DNA of 64,000 nt from an uncultured Lachnospiraceae bacterium (GTDB lineage: Bacteria > Bacillota > Clostridia > Lachnospirales > Lachnospiraceae): contig CAJUST010000013.1 in assembly GCA_910589105.1 (NCBI GenBank), forward strand, positions 4,178-68,177. The letters are read 5' to 3'. Position numbers and translations under genes: made by a program. Below the pieces are notes generated by a model, which saw nothing but the letters and a program-made list of their open reading frames with translations, was not told the DNA's origin and did no database searches. Of this stretch, positions 53,757-61,891 are shown in pieces. Each line of letters opens with the position of its first letter. Position 1 is the first letter of the stretch.

Positions 53757-54221
53757 TTAAATTCCTAAAAAATTAAATCCGTTCATGCGGTATTGTTTCA
53801 TCTTGTCTTTTATTTCTTCTGTTCTTCTCTTATTGATATCCTGCTTTTCATAAATATCGTCCAGCAGCAGATCGATATTTTTCTGCATTAGCATATTGGT
53901 ATGCACCATATTCTGCATGATATCAATTGCATTTCTGGGATTTCTTCTGATAAATTCTTCCAGAGAATCCTTTGTAATGCGCATCAGACACACATCCCCA
54001 TAAGCAACAACCGTATAAATACTTGGCTGGCTGGAAAACACATTTGTTTCGCCGAAACACTTAGATTTGGAATAAATCCCAATCAAGTGTTCCTCCTTTT
54101 CCCCATACCGGATATAAATTGCTACAGAAGCGGATATAATTTTGTACATTTCTTCATAAGTTCCGCCTTCATTCAAAATAATATCGTCCGCATGAAACTT
54201 CAACATTGATGCATTTTCCAT
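53757..54221 (-). CDS. Stand-alone cyclic-nucleotide-binding domain protein
   Basis: A 154-residue protein. Residues ~8-115 form a cNMP-binding beta-roll (DDIILNEGGTYEEMYKIISA, then the phosphate-cassette region CFGETNVFSSQPSIYTVVA). Instead of the HTH of Crp/Fnr factors, the C-terminus is a charged helix (DINKRRTEEIKDKMKQY) with coiled-coil character. It therefore probably does not bind DNA. It is encoded 41 nt after the symporter gene in the same operon, suggesting a ligand-sensing partner for the transporters. The cassette lacks an obvious conserved Arg, so the ligand is uncertain. Confidence 0.82.
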   Translation of the reverse strand: MENASMLKFHADDIILNEGGTYEEMYKIISASVAIYIRYGEKEEHLIGIYSKSKCFGETNVFSSQPSIYTVVAYGDVCLMRITKDSLEEFIRRNPRNAIDIMQNMVHTNMLMQKNIDLLLDDIYEKQDINKRRTEEIKDKMKQYRMNGFNFLGI

Positions 54222-54261
54222 TTTTCTTCCTCCCTTTCTTCTCTTGACGTTTCGGGTTTTT

Positions 54262-55854
54262 TCATCTATTTAATACACGTTTCTTCTCTCTTAGTTTTCT
54301 CACATCCAGCATATCAAGACCGGCAGCCAGTTCCACAAGTTCCGCCTGCAGACAGAACAAGTTCACCGCTGTAGTAATAAATTCCAGTATTACATTGAGG
54401 GCAATCGTGACCGCTACAGCCTCCATGGGAATCTTAAGCTGGACAAACAAAATCGTATAACAGGTCAGCGCGCCGCCGGGAATAGGAGGCGCCGCCACCG
54501 CAAGCACAATAGCAATGAGACATGCCGTAGCCAGCCACGCCGGAGAAACTGTCACGTCATAGATTTCAGCCATACAAAATCCCACCGCCAGAAACATAAC
54601 GGAAACCCCCGGCATAAAGATAACCTGTCCTAAAGGGATACCAAAATTAACGATCCTTCTGTCAATCCCAAGGTCTTTTTCACAGCACTCCATATTTACC
54701 CCAAATGCGGCAGAAGAAGATGCCGTGGTTAATGCAATCAGAAAAGTGGGCATCATCTTTTTCAGCAATACCATAAGCTGCGCCTTCCTCCTTGCGCATA
54801 CCAACGCAAGATACACTGCCAGAAGAACAGCGTCTCCCATAAGCATTGCCAGAACCACCTTATATGCAGGAAGAAATGCCGAAAAGTTGTTACCCAGTAT
54901 CATATTTAAAATACTGCCGAACACAAACACTGGAACAAAAGAACTGACTGCCTCCATAATAAGCTGTATAATATAATTAGACTGTTCCACAAAGGCCGCG
55001 GCAATCGTAGCTTTGTTTCCCAGAATCAGCATTGCGATTCCGATTAAAACTGCCACAAAAATAATCTGCATAGGATTCCCTTCTGTAAAGGGCGTAAAAA
55101 AGTTGCCTGGCACAATATCCAGAACCATTTGAAACAATTCAGAAAAATCAAACTTCCCACCGTCTCCGGTTTTTAGGGAAAAAAACGGTATGGCAAATAC
55201 ACATATGGGCAGTGTCAGAAGAATCGTCATCAGCATAAAGCGTCCAATCATCCTCTTTCCGATTCTGCCCATAGTCGCCATATCCCCAATGCTGTATATT
55301 CCCCATACAATTGAAAGAAACACCATAGGACCTGCAATGGCTGATAAAAGTCCCATAAAACGGTTAAATACCGGGCCGATAATCTCATTTGCAAGAAAAG
55401 CCCTGACACTCTCTGGCAGGAAACAACACACACCGCCGCACAAAAAAGCCAGTATGACGGACAGCGCCAGTGAAGCCATCTGGGAACGTTTCTTCTTTTT
55501 TGGAGTAAATAAAATAAGATTCTCTCCATTTTTGTACTGCCATGCGGGCGCAACTCCCATATTGGCAAGAAGTCCCCGCAGTACCTGGCTTTGTTCTTCT
55601 TCCTCTGTATCAAAGGGATCAACCCTTTCCCCTGGCAGGAAAAGTTCCAGACGGATACGATTAAGACGTTTGATATATTTTTGCTTAAATACAGCCTCCA
55701 CACCGAAAGCCTCCTGGTACTTTAACAGCGTTTCCTCCACTGCAAGCCGGATTTGGATAATATTTCTGGCATCAACGCCCCATTCTCCAAGCGTCTTTTC
55801 TGCAAGACTGCTTGTCCGCGCAATATTTTCATTATTTAATTTTATTTTTTCCAT
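54262..55854 (-). CDS. Dicarboxylate/amino acid:cation symporter with N-terminal RsbW-like domain
   Basis: A 530-residue protein. Residues ~1-120 resemble a GHKL/RsbW-type fold: ARTSSLAEKTLGEWGVDARN, then IRLAVEETLLKYQEAFG (the 'LAVsEA..N' helix with the metal-binding Asn replaced), LELFLPGERVDPFD and the closing YKNGENLILF. Residues ~125-510 are a DAACS (GltP-type) transporter with about eight helices: SSSAAFGVNMECCEK matches the first hairpin serine-rich motif and IPGGALTCYTI the second. It probably imports glutamate, aspartate or C4-dicarboxylates with Na+ or H+. The ribosome site (AAGAGA) is weak. Confidence 0.85.
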   Translation of the reverse strand: MEKIKLNNENIARTSSLAEKTLGEWGVDARNIIQIRLAVEETLLKYQEAFGVEAVFKQKYIKRLNRIRLELFLPGERVDPFDTEEEEQSQVLRGLLANMGVAPAWQYKNGENLILFTPKKKKRSQMASLALSVILAFLCGGVCCFLPESVRAFLANEIIGPVFNRFMGLLSAIAGPMVFLSIVWGIYSIGDMATMGRIGKRMIGRFMLMTILLTLPICVFAIPFFSLKTGDGGKFDFSELFQMVLDIVPGNFFTPFTEGNPMQIIFVAVLIGIAMLILGNKATIAAAFVEQSNYIIQLIMEAVSSFVPVFVFGSILNMILGNNFSAFLPAYKVVLAMLMGDAVLLAVYLALVCARRKAQLMVLLKKMMPTFLIALTTASSSAAFGVNMECCEKDLGIDRRIVNFGIPLGQVIFMPGVSVMFLAVGFCMAEIYDVTVSPAWLATACLIAIVLAVAAPPIPGGALTCYTILFVQLKIPMEAVAVTIALNVILEFITTAVNLFCLQAELVELAAGLDMLDVRKLREKKRVLNR

Positions 55855-55886
55855 AATTTTTCTCTTATTTCCAATTTAGTATTTTT

Positions 55887-55964
55887 TTAAAAGGCTGTCT
55901 GTACGCTGTATAATTCGTTATCCTTGTTGGCAGCTTCCGTCACTCCGTTTGTGTACTTTTTCAT
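55887..55964 (-). CDS. Possible 25-residue peptide between transporter genes
   Basis: ATG at 55964 with AAAGAGG 8 nt upstream opens a 25-codon frame (MKKYTNGVTEAANKDNELYS, then VQTAF and TAA). It fills most of the 131-nt gap between the ABC ATPase and symporter genes. The good ribosome site is the only positive evidence. It could be a small regulatory or leader peptide, or the tail of a decayed gene. Confidence 0.35.
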   Translation of the reverse strand: MKKYTNGVTEAANKDNELYSVQTAF

Positions 55965-55985
55965 GATTCAACCTCTTTTTTTAAT

Positions 55986-57128
55986 CTATATACTTATAAT
56001 TAATTGATTCATTCCATCCACAAACTTATGCTCCATCTCTTTGGACATTCCTTTTATCATCCTGACGGACAAATCTTCTTCTCCCCCAAAAGGATGAAAG
56101 GAAGGACCATTATAGGAAAACCGCATCTGCGCCAGATTTTCCCTTTCGCTGTATTCCACATCCAGAGAAAGATCCCTTTCCTCCGCTTCCCCTGCCGCAG
56201 GCAGAAGTTTTTGCATCAGCGCTTCCTCCACAACAAGCTGCATAGCGTAAATCTGTTTCTGTGAAAACTGCTGCTTACGTCCGAACTCCTCAAGACGTGT
56301 CATAAAGGCCGGAAAATCAAAGTCGCGTGAGATTTTTTCCACATGGAGCGCCTTAAGCTGCCGGATAAATATCCGGGTTCTCTCCCTCTTTGGATGCTCA
56401 AAAATCTGTTCCGGCGTTCCGTCCTCATAGATTTCGCCCTGATCCATATAAAATATCCTGGTGGATACATCCCGGGCAAACTTCATTTCATGCGTCACGA
56501 TCATCATGGTCATTCCCTGCCCTGCCAGACCACGGATAACCGAAAGAACTTCTCCCACCATAGTGGGATCCAGTGCGGAAGTCGGCTCGTCAAAAAGAAT
56601 AATTTCCGGCTCCATGGCCACCGTCCTTGCAATAGCCGCACGCTGCTTCTGTCCTCCCGAAAGCTCATCCGGATAAGAAAAAGCCTTGTCTGCAAGCCCT
56701 ATGTTACGCAGCAGTTCCATCCCTCTATCATAAGCCTCCTGCCGGCTTCTGCCAAGAAGATCGACCTGCCCCATCATGATATTTTCTATAATGGTCTTGT
56801 GCGCAAACAGGTTGAAGGACTGAAATACCATTCCCATCTTCTGCCTCACCAGATTTATATTACATTTCTTGTCCGTTCTTACCACACCATCTACCACAAT
56901 CTCGCCTTTTGTAGGCGTCTCCAGAAGATTAATGCATCGAAGCAGGGTTGACTTTCCTGTTCCTGACGGGCCTATAATGGAAATTACTTCTCCTTTTTTA
57001 ATCTCCACGCTTATATCCTTCAAAGGGGTTACATTTAAATATTCCTTACACAGATGCCGGATAGATATTATGCTTGTGTTCATACTTCCCCCGGCGCAAG
57101 CGTCCCGGGTTTCATGCTTTTCTGTCAT
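55986..57128 (-). CDS. Amino-acid ABC transporter ATPase with C-terminal RsbW-like domain
   Basis: A 380-residue protein. Residues ~17-262 are a GlnQ/HisP-type ATPase: Walker A GPSGTGKST (53-61), signature LSGGQ (156-160), Walker B IILFDE (176-181), switch His213. Residues ~268-380 are an extension shaped like RsbW: FMTRLEEFGRKQQFSQKQIY, LVVEEALMQKLL with the expected Asn as Gln, SYNGPSFHPF and a final DGMNQLIISI. The same architecture opens the symporter downstream. Start: ATG 57128 overlaps the permease stop (TAATG) with AGGGGG in front; ATG 57083 with its own GGGGGA is the alternative. Confidence 0.87.
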   Translation of the reverse strand: MTEKHETRDACAGGSMNTSIISIRHLCKEYLNVTPLKDISVEIKKGEVISIIGPSGTGKSTLLRCINLLETPTKGEIVVDGVVRTDKKCNINLVRQKMGMVFQSFNLFAHKTIIENIMMGQVDLLGRSRQEAYDRGMELLRNIGLADKAFSYPDELSGGQKQRAAIARTVAMEPEIILFDEPTSALDPTMVGEVLSVIRGLAGQGMTMMIVTHEMKFARDVSTRIFYMDQGEIYEDGTPEQIFEHPKRERTRIFIRQLKALHVEKISRDFDFPAFMTRLEEFGRKQQFSQKQIYAMQLVVEEALMQKLLPAAGEAEERDLSLDVEYSERENLAQMRFSYNGPSFHPFGGEEDLSVRMIKGMSKEMEHKFVDGMNQLIISI

Positions 57129-59380
57129 TACATGCACACCCCCTTTAAGCTGCGTTTATTCCGCTTCGGCGCAACTTTCTTCTCTGCAAATGAGAGAGCT
57201 GACGTCATCATATTGGCGACAATAAAATAAATTACTGCTGTCATTATCAGTGGAAAGAACGCCTCCATGGTACGTGAGCGTATAATGTCAGATACTTTGG
57301 TCAGATCCTGTACAGCGATATATCCTACTACTGAAGTCATTTTTACCATGGAAATAAATTCTCCTTTCAACACAGGAATAAAATTTCTGGCCGCCTGGGG
57401 CAATACAATCTTAAAAAATGTCTGACCTTTCGTATAGCCCATAGCAAGGGCTGCCTCGCTTTGCCCCTTATCCACAGTTTCTATCCCTGTCCGCATCATC
57501 TCTGATGAATAGGCCGCAAAATTAATGGAAAATCCAATAACTGCAACCAGAATTTCAGAAATATCCACCGAACCAAAAATTCCATAGTACAAAATCATCA
57601 GAAAGACTACAATAGGGGTTCCCTGAATCACACGAACAAATGCCGCCCCGAACCACTGAGTTGGCTTACAATTGATCCGGCGCAGCATACATATCCCAAA
57701 GCCAAGACACAGACCCAAAAATCCTGAAAAGACAGAAATCAGTATGGTGACGCCAAGCCCCTGCAAAATCAGCCGCCAGCGCCCTTCCACTACAAAAGTG
57801 CTTTGGAAGCTGTCCTCAAGATTTACCCAGAAACCTTTTTCCTGCAATTCCCCATTCAAATCGCGTACCAGAAGTACCATAGCTGAGTCATAATGAGTAT
57901 CGGCAAAGTCTACCCGCTTCGCTCTTTCTTCCGTGATGGAAAGGCTTCCGCTGACCACATCCGCCTTCCCGCTTTCAAGGGCGGTTATCAGCGAAGCAAA
58001 TTCACATGTTGTCATCTCCACGTCCATATCCAGTTCACGCGCAATCATAAGCAGCAGATCTATTTCAAGCCCTAAAGGTTCGCCGCTGCTTCCAAGATAA
58101 GTCATAGGTTCATGGGCGCCATCATAGTAGTACCGGATGCTTCCCTTATCCCCCGGCCAGTCCTGCTCCCTTAATTCCTTTATGCTCTCATCCGCCCCAA
58201 GCCACTTTTCCTTTAAGGATGTGATTGTTCCGTCCTCTTTAAACTTTGCAATAACTTCATTAAACTGTTCCCGCATAGGACTTCCCTTGGGAAAAGCATA
58301 TCCATATTTATCCCGCGCGACAGGTTCTTCAAAAATTTTCAGACCTTCATTTTTTGCTGCCGCAAGCTGTGCCAGCGGTTCATCCAACACCCCCGCATCC
58401 ACACGATCTGCCTTAAGAGCCGCAACAATATCGGGAACAGAATTGTAGTAGGAAAAGTCTTCCGCATCCACAATTACTTCCTGTAAAAGTTTATCGTAAA
58501 CCCCTCCGCTTAATGTTGCAAACCTTGCTCCGGCAAAATCCGAAAGTGTCCCGTATTTTTTCTGTGCGCTGCCTTTCTGTTCCGACCTTACCATAACGGC
58601 GGTCATCGAAGGATAAACACAATCGGAAAATTCGATATGCCTGCGCCTTTCCTCGGTGGCATTTAAATTCGCCATAATACAGTCAATGTCGCCGGCCTGG
58701 GCCGCGGCAATAATTCCGTCATAGTCGTAAATCTTAATTTCCACTTCCGCATTCAGCCACGCTCCAAAACGGTAAATCAGCTCCACATCATATCCGGTAA
58801 GAGTCGTCCCCTCATAGTAGCTGAAAGGCTGAACCATCCCTGTGGTTCCCACCTTAAGCTTACAGTCCGGCATCTGTGGCTCTTGTATTTCCGGCATGGT
58901 TCCCTCCGCCCTGCTTACCCAGCGGTCATACATATCATCCAGCGTCCCCTCGGCTCTTGCTTCCGACAGAAACTGGTTCACTTTATCCTTTAAATTGTCA
59001 ACCTGGCTTTTGGGTGAAATCCCCACAGCCACATCCATACTTTCTCCCAGGTTTTCCTCTAAAATCTCCACATTCTCAAGACCGCTGGCAATAGCAAATT
59101 CCATCATTACCCGGTCATAAACAAACCCGTCCAGTTTTCCCTGAGAAATGGCAAGATACCCCGAAGCGTTGCCGGAAAATGTTTTATGCTCCGCCTCCGG
59201 AAGATATTTTTCCGCCATATACATGCCTGCCCCGCCTTCTGGAACGCCAATCGTATAGACCGGATTGTTGAGCTGTTCTATGAAAGTGATTTTTTCATTA
59301 TCTTTCCTTCCACATCCCCCAAGGCAAAGTATCCCTGAAAGGGCAAGTGTTAAAAGCGCCATTCTTTTTTGTAAAATCAT
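57128..59380 (-). CDS. Amino-acid ABC binding protein-permease fusion with split binding domain
   Basis: A 750-residue lipoprotein-permease. The lipobox LGGC gives acylated Cys23. Residues ~35-160 resemble only the C-terminal lobe of an SBP_bac_3 domain (IGVPEGGAGMYMAEKYLP ... GTLDDMYDRWV). Residues ~169-395 form a complete SBP (KVGTTGMVQPFSYYEG ... KEKWLG). Residues ~412-510 resemble only an N-terminal lobe (GEPLGLEIDLLLMIARELD, GSLSITEERAKRVDFAD). Residues ~535-740 are a HisM/GlnP-type permease (VRVIQGTPIVVFLMIL, EAALAMGYTKGQTFFKIVLP). It works with the ATPase encoded next; polar amino acids are the likely substrates. Confidence 0.88.
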   Translation of the reverse strand: MILQKRMALLTLALSGILCLGGCGRKDNEKITFIEQLNNPVYTIGVPEGGAGMYMAEKYLPEAEHKTFSGNASGYLAISQGKLDGFVYDRVMMEFAIASGLENVEILEENLGESMDVAVGISPKSQVDNLKDKVNQFLSEARAEGTLDDMYDRWVSRAEGTMPEIQEPQMPDCKLKVGTTGMVQPFSYYEGTTLTGYDVELIYRFGAWLNAEVEIKIYDYDGIIAAAQAGDIDCIMANLNATEERRRHIEFSDCVYPSMTAVMVRSEQKGSAQKKYGTLSDFAGARFATLSGGVYDKLLQEVIVDAEDFSYYNSVPDIVAALKADRVDAGVLDEPLAQLAAAKNEGLKIFEEPVARDKYGYAFPKGSPMREQFNEVIAKFKEDGTITSLKEKWLGADESIKELREQDWPGDKGSIRYYYDGAHEPMTYLGSSGEPLGLEIDLLLMIARELDMDVEMTTCEFASLITALESGKADVVSGSLSITEERAKRVDFADTHYDSAMVLLVRDLNGELQEKGFWVNLEDSFQSTFVVEGRWRLILQGLGVTILISVFSGFLGLCLGFGICMLRRINCKPTQWFGAAFVRVIQGTPIVVFLMILYYGIFGSVDISEILVAVIGFSINFAAYSSEMMRTGIETVDKGQSEAALAMGYTKGQTFFKIVLPQAARNFIPVLKGEFISMVKMTSVVGYIAVQDLTKVSDIIRSRTMEAFFPLIMTAVIYFIVANMMTSALSFAEKKVAPKRNKRSLKGVCM

Positions 59381-59386
59381 TTTTCC

Positions 59387-59590
59387 TCACCTTTTGTCCG
59401 ACATGATCCCTCTGTCCCGGCACAGAGCTTCTATACTCCTGTCATATGTAGCTTCCGCTTGCGCGGAAAAAAAGCACCCAGGCGCTCCCTCGTTGTTATC
59501 CCTGTGATGAGTCACCCAGGCACAGCGCTTCCCATGTCTCGGACAGTCATAAGTGCATGGACATGGTCTTTTGTTGTCACAATTTGTCAT
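59387..59590 (-). CDS. DUF6485-like small Cys-rich protein
   Basis: A 67-residue protein with Cys/His pattern CPCTYDCPRHGKRC and HHRDNNEGAPGCFFS, followed by EATYDRSIEALCRDRG. This agrees with the family I know as DUF6485, short zinc-ribbon-like proteins of anaerobes. Start ATG 59590 has GGAGA seven bases upstream; ATG 59596 abuts it. The stop lies 6 nt before the binding-protein gene, so it heads the transport operon. Function unknown. Confidence 0.75.
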   Translation of the reverse strand: MTNCDNKRPCPCTYDCPRHGKRCAWVTHHRDNNEGAPGCFFSAQAEATYDRSIEALCRDRGIMSDKR

Positions 59591-60265
59591 ATTCATTCTC
59601 CTATCAACTATAATTTAAAAAGGCCCGTATTTTGGATTTTATCCATTTACTACTTACGCTATTATAATAGCAGATAAGAATTTTGCTTTGGTGGGTATGG
59701 GATTATTTGTATTTTTTCAGGTATAATTTGTTATATATTCTTCTTAATCTTTCCTATATTTTTCCATCCCGGTATTCTGATTTTGCCATTTTCTATTTCC
59801 TCCAAAATAAGATATTCACTCCACATTATTGTGTCTGTTGTCTTAAATAGAGTTTTTAGTTTTCTCCTTATCTAGGTTCACTCATGTATTGTAATCCTAC
59901 ATTGATTACGCTAAAGCTTTTTGGAAATGGATTGACAAACCAACTTCTTCACAAAATATTAAATATAATTTTTATATATCTTGATAAGAATTAGTTTCGC
60001 AGATAACAAGAATTACGATGATTCTTATTTAAAAAGGAAATTGAACTTGTAGATTACAAGAGAATGAAAATGAACTTGCAGATTATGGAATCTGCAAGTT
60101 TTTTAAGAATAAGATTCGCAAATGAAATAAATTAACATTTTTTTATGTTATTTTGATGCTATTATTTTATCTTTTTTCAGATTTTCTAAAAGAAAGGAAT
60201 CGCAGTATTTCCTTTTGACGTATCTTTCATAAGCGTCTGATACATTGCAAAAAGAAGATTTTGAT
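59591..60265. other. 675-nt gap between the islet operon and pyk
   Basis: AT-rich and without a convincing gene. It holds the upstream region of the DUF6485-led operon, a plus-strand RNA candidate (59932-60104), a palindromic TAACAT-T6-ATGTTA at about 60133-60150, and partial direct repeats of an AAGAAT(A/T)AG(A/T)TTCGCA theme near 59986-60000 and 60105-60120. A 47-codon minus-strand frame at 59731-59871 has no ribosome site and may be a gene remnant. Confidence 0.6.
59932..60104 (+). ncRNA. Candidate small RNA with intrinsic terminator
   Basis: TTGACA at 59932-59937 with AATATT 17 nt on (59955-59960), or TATAAT at 59964-59969, could start a plus-strand transcript. It would end at a 12-bp perfect stem AACTTGCAGATT (60073-60084) / AATCTGCAAGTT (60089-60100) with loop ATGG and a T-run. 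Internal hairpins ATAAGAAT/ATTCTTAT and CTTGTA-GAT-TACAAG are present. No plus-strand gene precedes the terminator. Alternatively the hairpin is part of the pyk transcription end on the other strand. Confidence 0.35.
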
Positions 60266-60293
60266 TTATACCATTTGGATTTTTATCATGTTT
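60259..60293 (-). repeat. Direct repeat copy 2: 3' end of pyk
   Basis: The last codons and stop of pyk plus a few bases beyond; 33 of 35 positions identical to 52689-52723. This is the copy inside the intact gene. Confidence 0.9.
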
Positions 60294-61681
60294 GTTGTGC
60301 CGGAAACGCCGATTGGCACGCCGGAAGTGATGACTGTTATATCGCCTTTGCTCAGATAGCCTTTTTCTTCAGCGGCTTCTAACGCATGGTCAAATAATTC
60401 AAATACATCTTTTTTATTTTCTAAAATCACTGGGATTGCTCCCCAGACCATGCTTAGCTGTCGCGCGACTTTTTCGTCTGTCGTGCCGCACACTACGTTG
60501 CATGCCGGACAGTATTTCGAGATATTCCTTGCAGAATATCCGCTTTTTGTAACGGTTACGATTGCTTTTGCGTTTAAGTCTAATGCAGATGTGCAGGTTG
60601 CATGGCAAATTGCATCCGTGATATCCGGATTTGCTTTACGGTCTCTTGCAAAAAAGCGTTTACGGTAGTCAATATCCTGTTCCGTCCGGTCAGCGATCCG
60701 AACCATTGTTTCTAAAGATTCTACAGGGTATGCGCCTGCCGCTGTTTCGCCTGAAAGCATAATTGCGCCCGTTCCATCGTAAATGGCATTTGCCACGTCT
60801 GTCGTTTCCGCTCTTGTCGGCCTTGGATTTTTCATCATGGAATCGAGCATTTGCGTAGCGGTAATAATCTGTTTTCCGGCTTCCATGCCTTTTTTGATAA
60901 TCATTTTTTGAATGACGGGAACTTCTTCATAAGGTATTTCCACGCCCATATCCCCTCTGGCGATCATGACGCCTTCGGAAGCTTCTAATATTTCTTCGAT
61001 GTTTTCTACGCCTTCATTATTTTCGATTTTCGAGATAATATGCACATCGTATCCGCCATGGTCATTTAAGAATTTCCGCATTTTATTGATGTCATCTGCG
61101 CGGCGCACAAAAGAAGCGGCGACAAAATCCACATCATTTTTGATGCCAAACAAAATATCTTCTTTGTCTTTTTCGCTTAAAAACGGCATGGACAATTTAA
61201 CGTTCGGCACGTTCACGCCTTTACGGTCGGATACTTTTCCGCCGTTCTTGACCTGACATACGATCTCAGTGTCATTTAATTCGATCACTTCCATTTCTAC
61301 AAGGCCGTCGTCTATTAAAATGGTCGATCCGACTGACACGTCTTGGTATAAATCCGGATATGAGATGGAAATGCCGTCTTTATCGCCTTCCCGTTCCGTT
61401 GCATAGAGGACAAATTTCTGGCCTTCTTCTAAAATCACTTCTTTGTCTTTGAAAAGCCCTAAGCGGATTTCCGGCCCTTTCGTGTCAAGCATAATGGCTG
61501 TCGGCATATGGTGTTTTTCCCGTAATGCCTTGACCGTCTCTATTCTCCTTGAATGTTCCTCATAACTGCCATGGGAAAAATTGAGCCGCGCCACGTTCAT
61601 TCCGGTAATGATTAATTTTTCCAATACGCCTTCCCGGTCGGTTGCAGGGCCTAATGTGCATATGATTTTTGTTTTTCGCAT
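60266..61681 (-). CDS. pyk: Pyruvate kinase
   Basis: A 471-residue glycolytic enzyme converting PEP and ADP to pyruvate and ATP. Markers are TKIICTLGPA, NVARLNFSHGSYEEH, DTKGPEIRLG, VDFVAASFVRRADDI, the active-site ISKIENNEGVENIEEIL region, ARGDMGVEIP, TATQMLDSM and PTRAETTDVANAI. It lacks the extra PEP-utiliser C-terminal domain of some Bacillus enzymes. It has its own promoter at 61728-61756. Its 3' end is duplicated upstream of spoIVA. Confidence 0.97.
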   Translation of the reverse strand: MRKTKIICTLGPATDREGVLEKLIITGMNVARLNFSHGSYEEHSRRIETVKALREKHHMPTAIMLDTKGPEIRLGLFKDKEVILEEGQKFVLYATEREGDKDGISISYPDLYQDVSVGSTILIDDGLVEMEVIELNDTEIVCQVKNGGKVSDRKGVNVPNVKLSMPFLSEKDKEDILFGIKNDVDFVAASFVRRADDINKMRKFLNDHGGYDVHIISKIENNEGVENIEEILEASEGVMIARGDMGVEIPYEEVPVIQKMIIKKGMEAGKQIITATQMLDSMMKNPRPTRAETTDVANAIYDGTGAIMLSGETAAGAYPVESLETMVRIADRTEQDIDYRKRFFARDRKANPDITDAICHATCTSALDLNAKAIVTVTKSGYSARNISKYCPACNVVCGTTDEKVARQLSMVWGAIPVILENKKDVFELFDHALEAAEEKGYLSKGDITVITSGVPIGVSGTTNMIKIQMV

Positions 61682-61727
61682 GTTTTAGTCTCCTATTTCT
61701 ATATTTTTACAAATTGAAATCGGTATT

Positions 61728-61756
61728 ATTCTATCCTATTCTTTGTTTTTTTTCAA
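61728..61756 (-). promoter_or_regulatory. Promoter of pyk
   Basis: On the minus strand: TTGAAA (61756-61751), 17 nt, TAGAAT (61733-61728), 46 nt before the ATG, which is preceded by AGGAG. Confidence 0.75.
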
Positions 61757-61840
61757 GGATTTCATGGATTTCTTGCAGGCTTTTAGCGATGCGGCAGAAA
61801 TAAGTTTACTGTTTCGTTTTTACTTTTGACTGGTTTAGAT

Positions 61841-61867
61841 AAAGAAAAGAAGCAGGCAAAACCTACT
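61841..61867 (-). terminator. Likely terminator after ilvC
   Basis: On the minus strand AGTAGG (61867-61862) pairs with CCTGCT (61856-61851), one G-T wobble included, and is followed by the T-rich TCTTTTCTTT (61850-61841). It starts about 24 nt after the ilvC stop. Confidence 0.55.
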
Positions 61868-61891
61868 CCTTTTCATTTTTAGCTTAAATTA

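Larger units (their letters stand above)
52689..60293. mobile_element. Putative genomic islet between pyk 3'-end direct repeats
   Basis: A 7.6-kb segment bounded by 35-bp direct repeats, one being the intact pyk 3' end. That geometry is typical of site-specific insertion into a gene end. It contains decayed polysaccharide genes and a transport operon, and reads visibly more GC-rich with more CTG/GCC codons than pyk, lepA or spoIVA. No integrase, transposase or origin is seen, so if it was an integrative element it is a relic. Confidence 0.5.

Noticed and set aside
53757..54221. Crp/Fnr transcription factor
   Set aside because: Only the cNMP domain and a charged helix are present; there is no helix-turn-helix.
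59731..59871. Minus-strand frame of 47 codons (ends KIRIPGWKNIGKIKKNI)
   Set aside because: Looks coding-like but has no ribosome site and no recognised family; at most a gene remnant.
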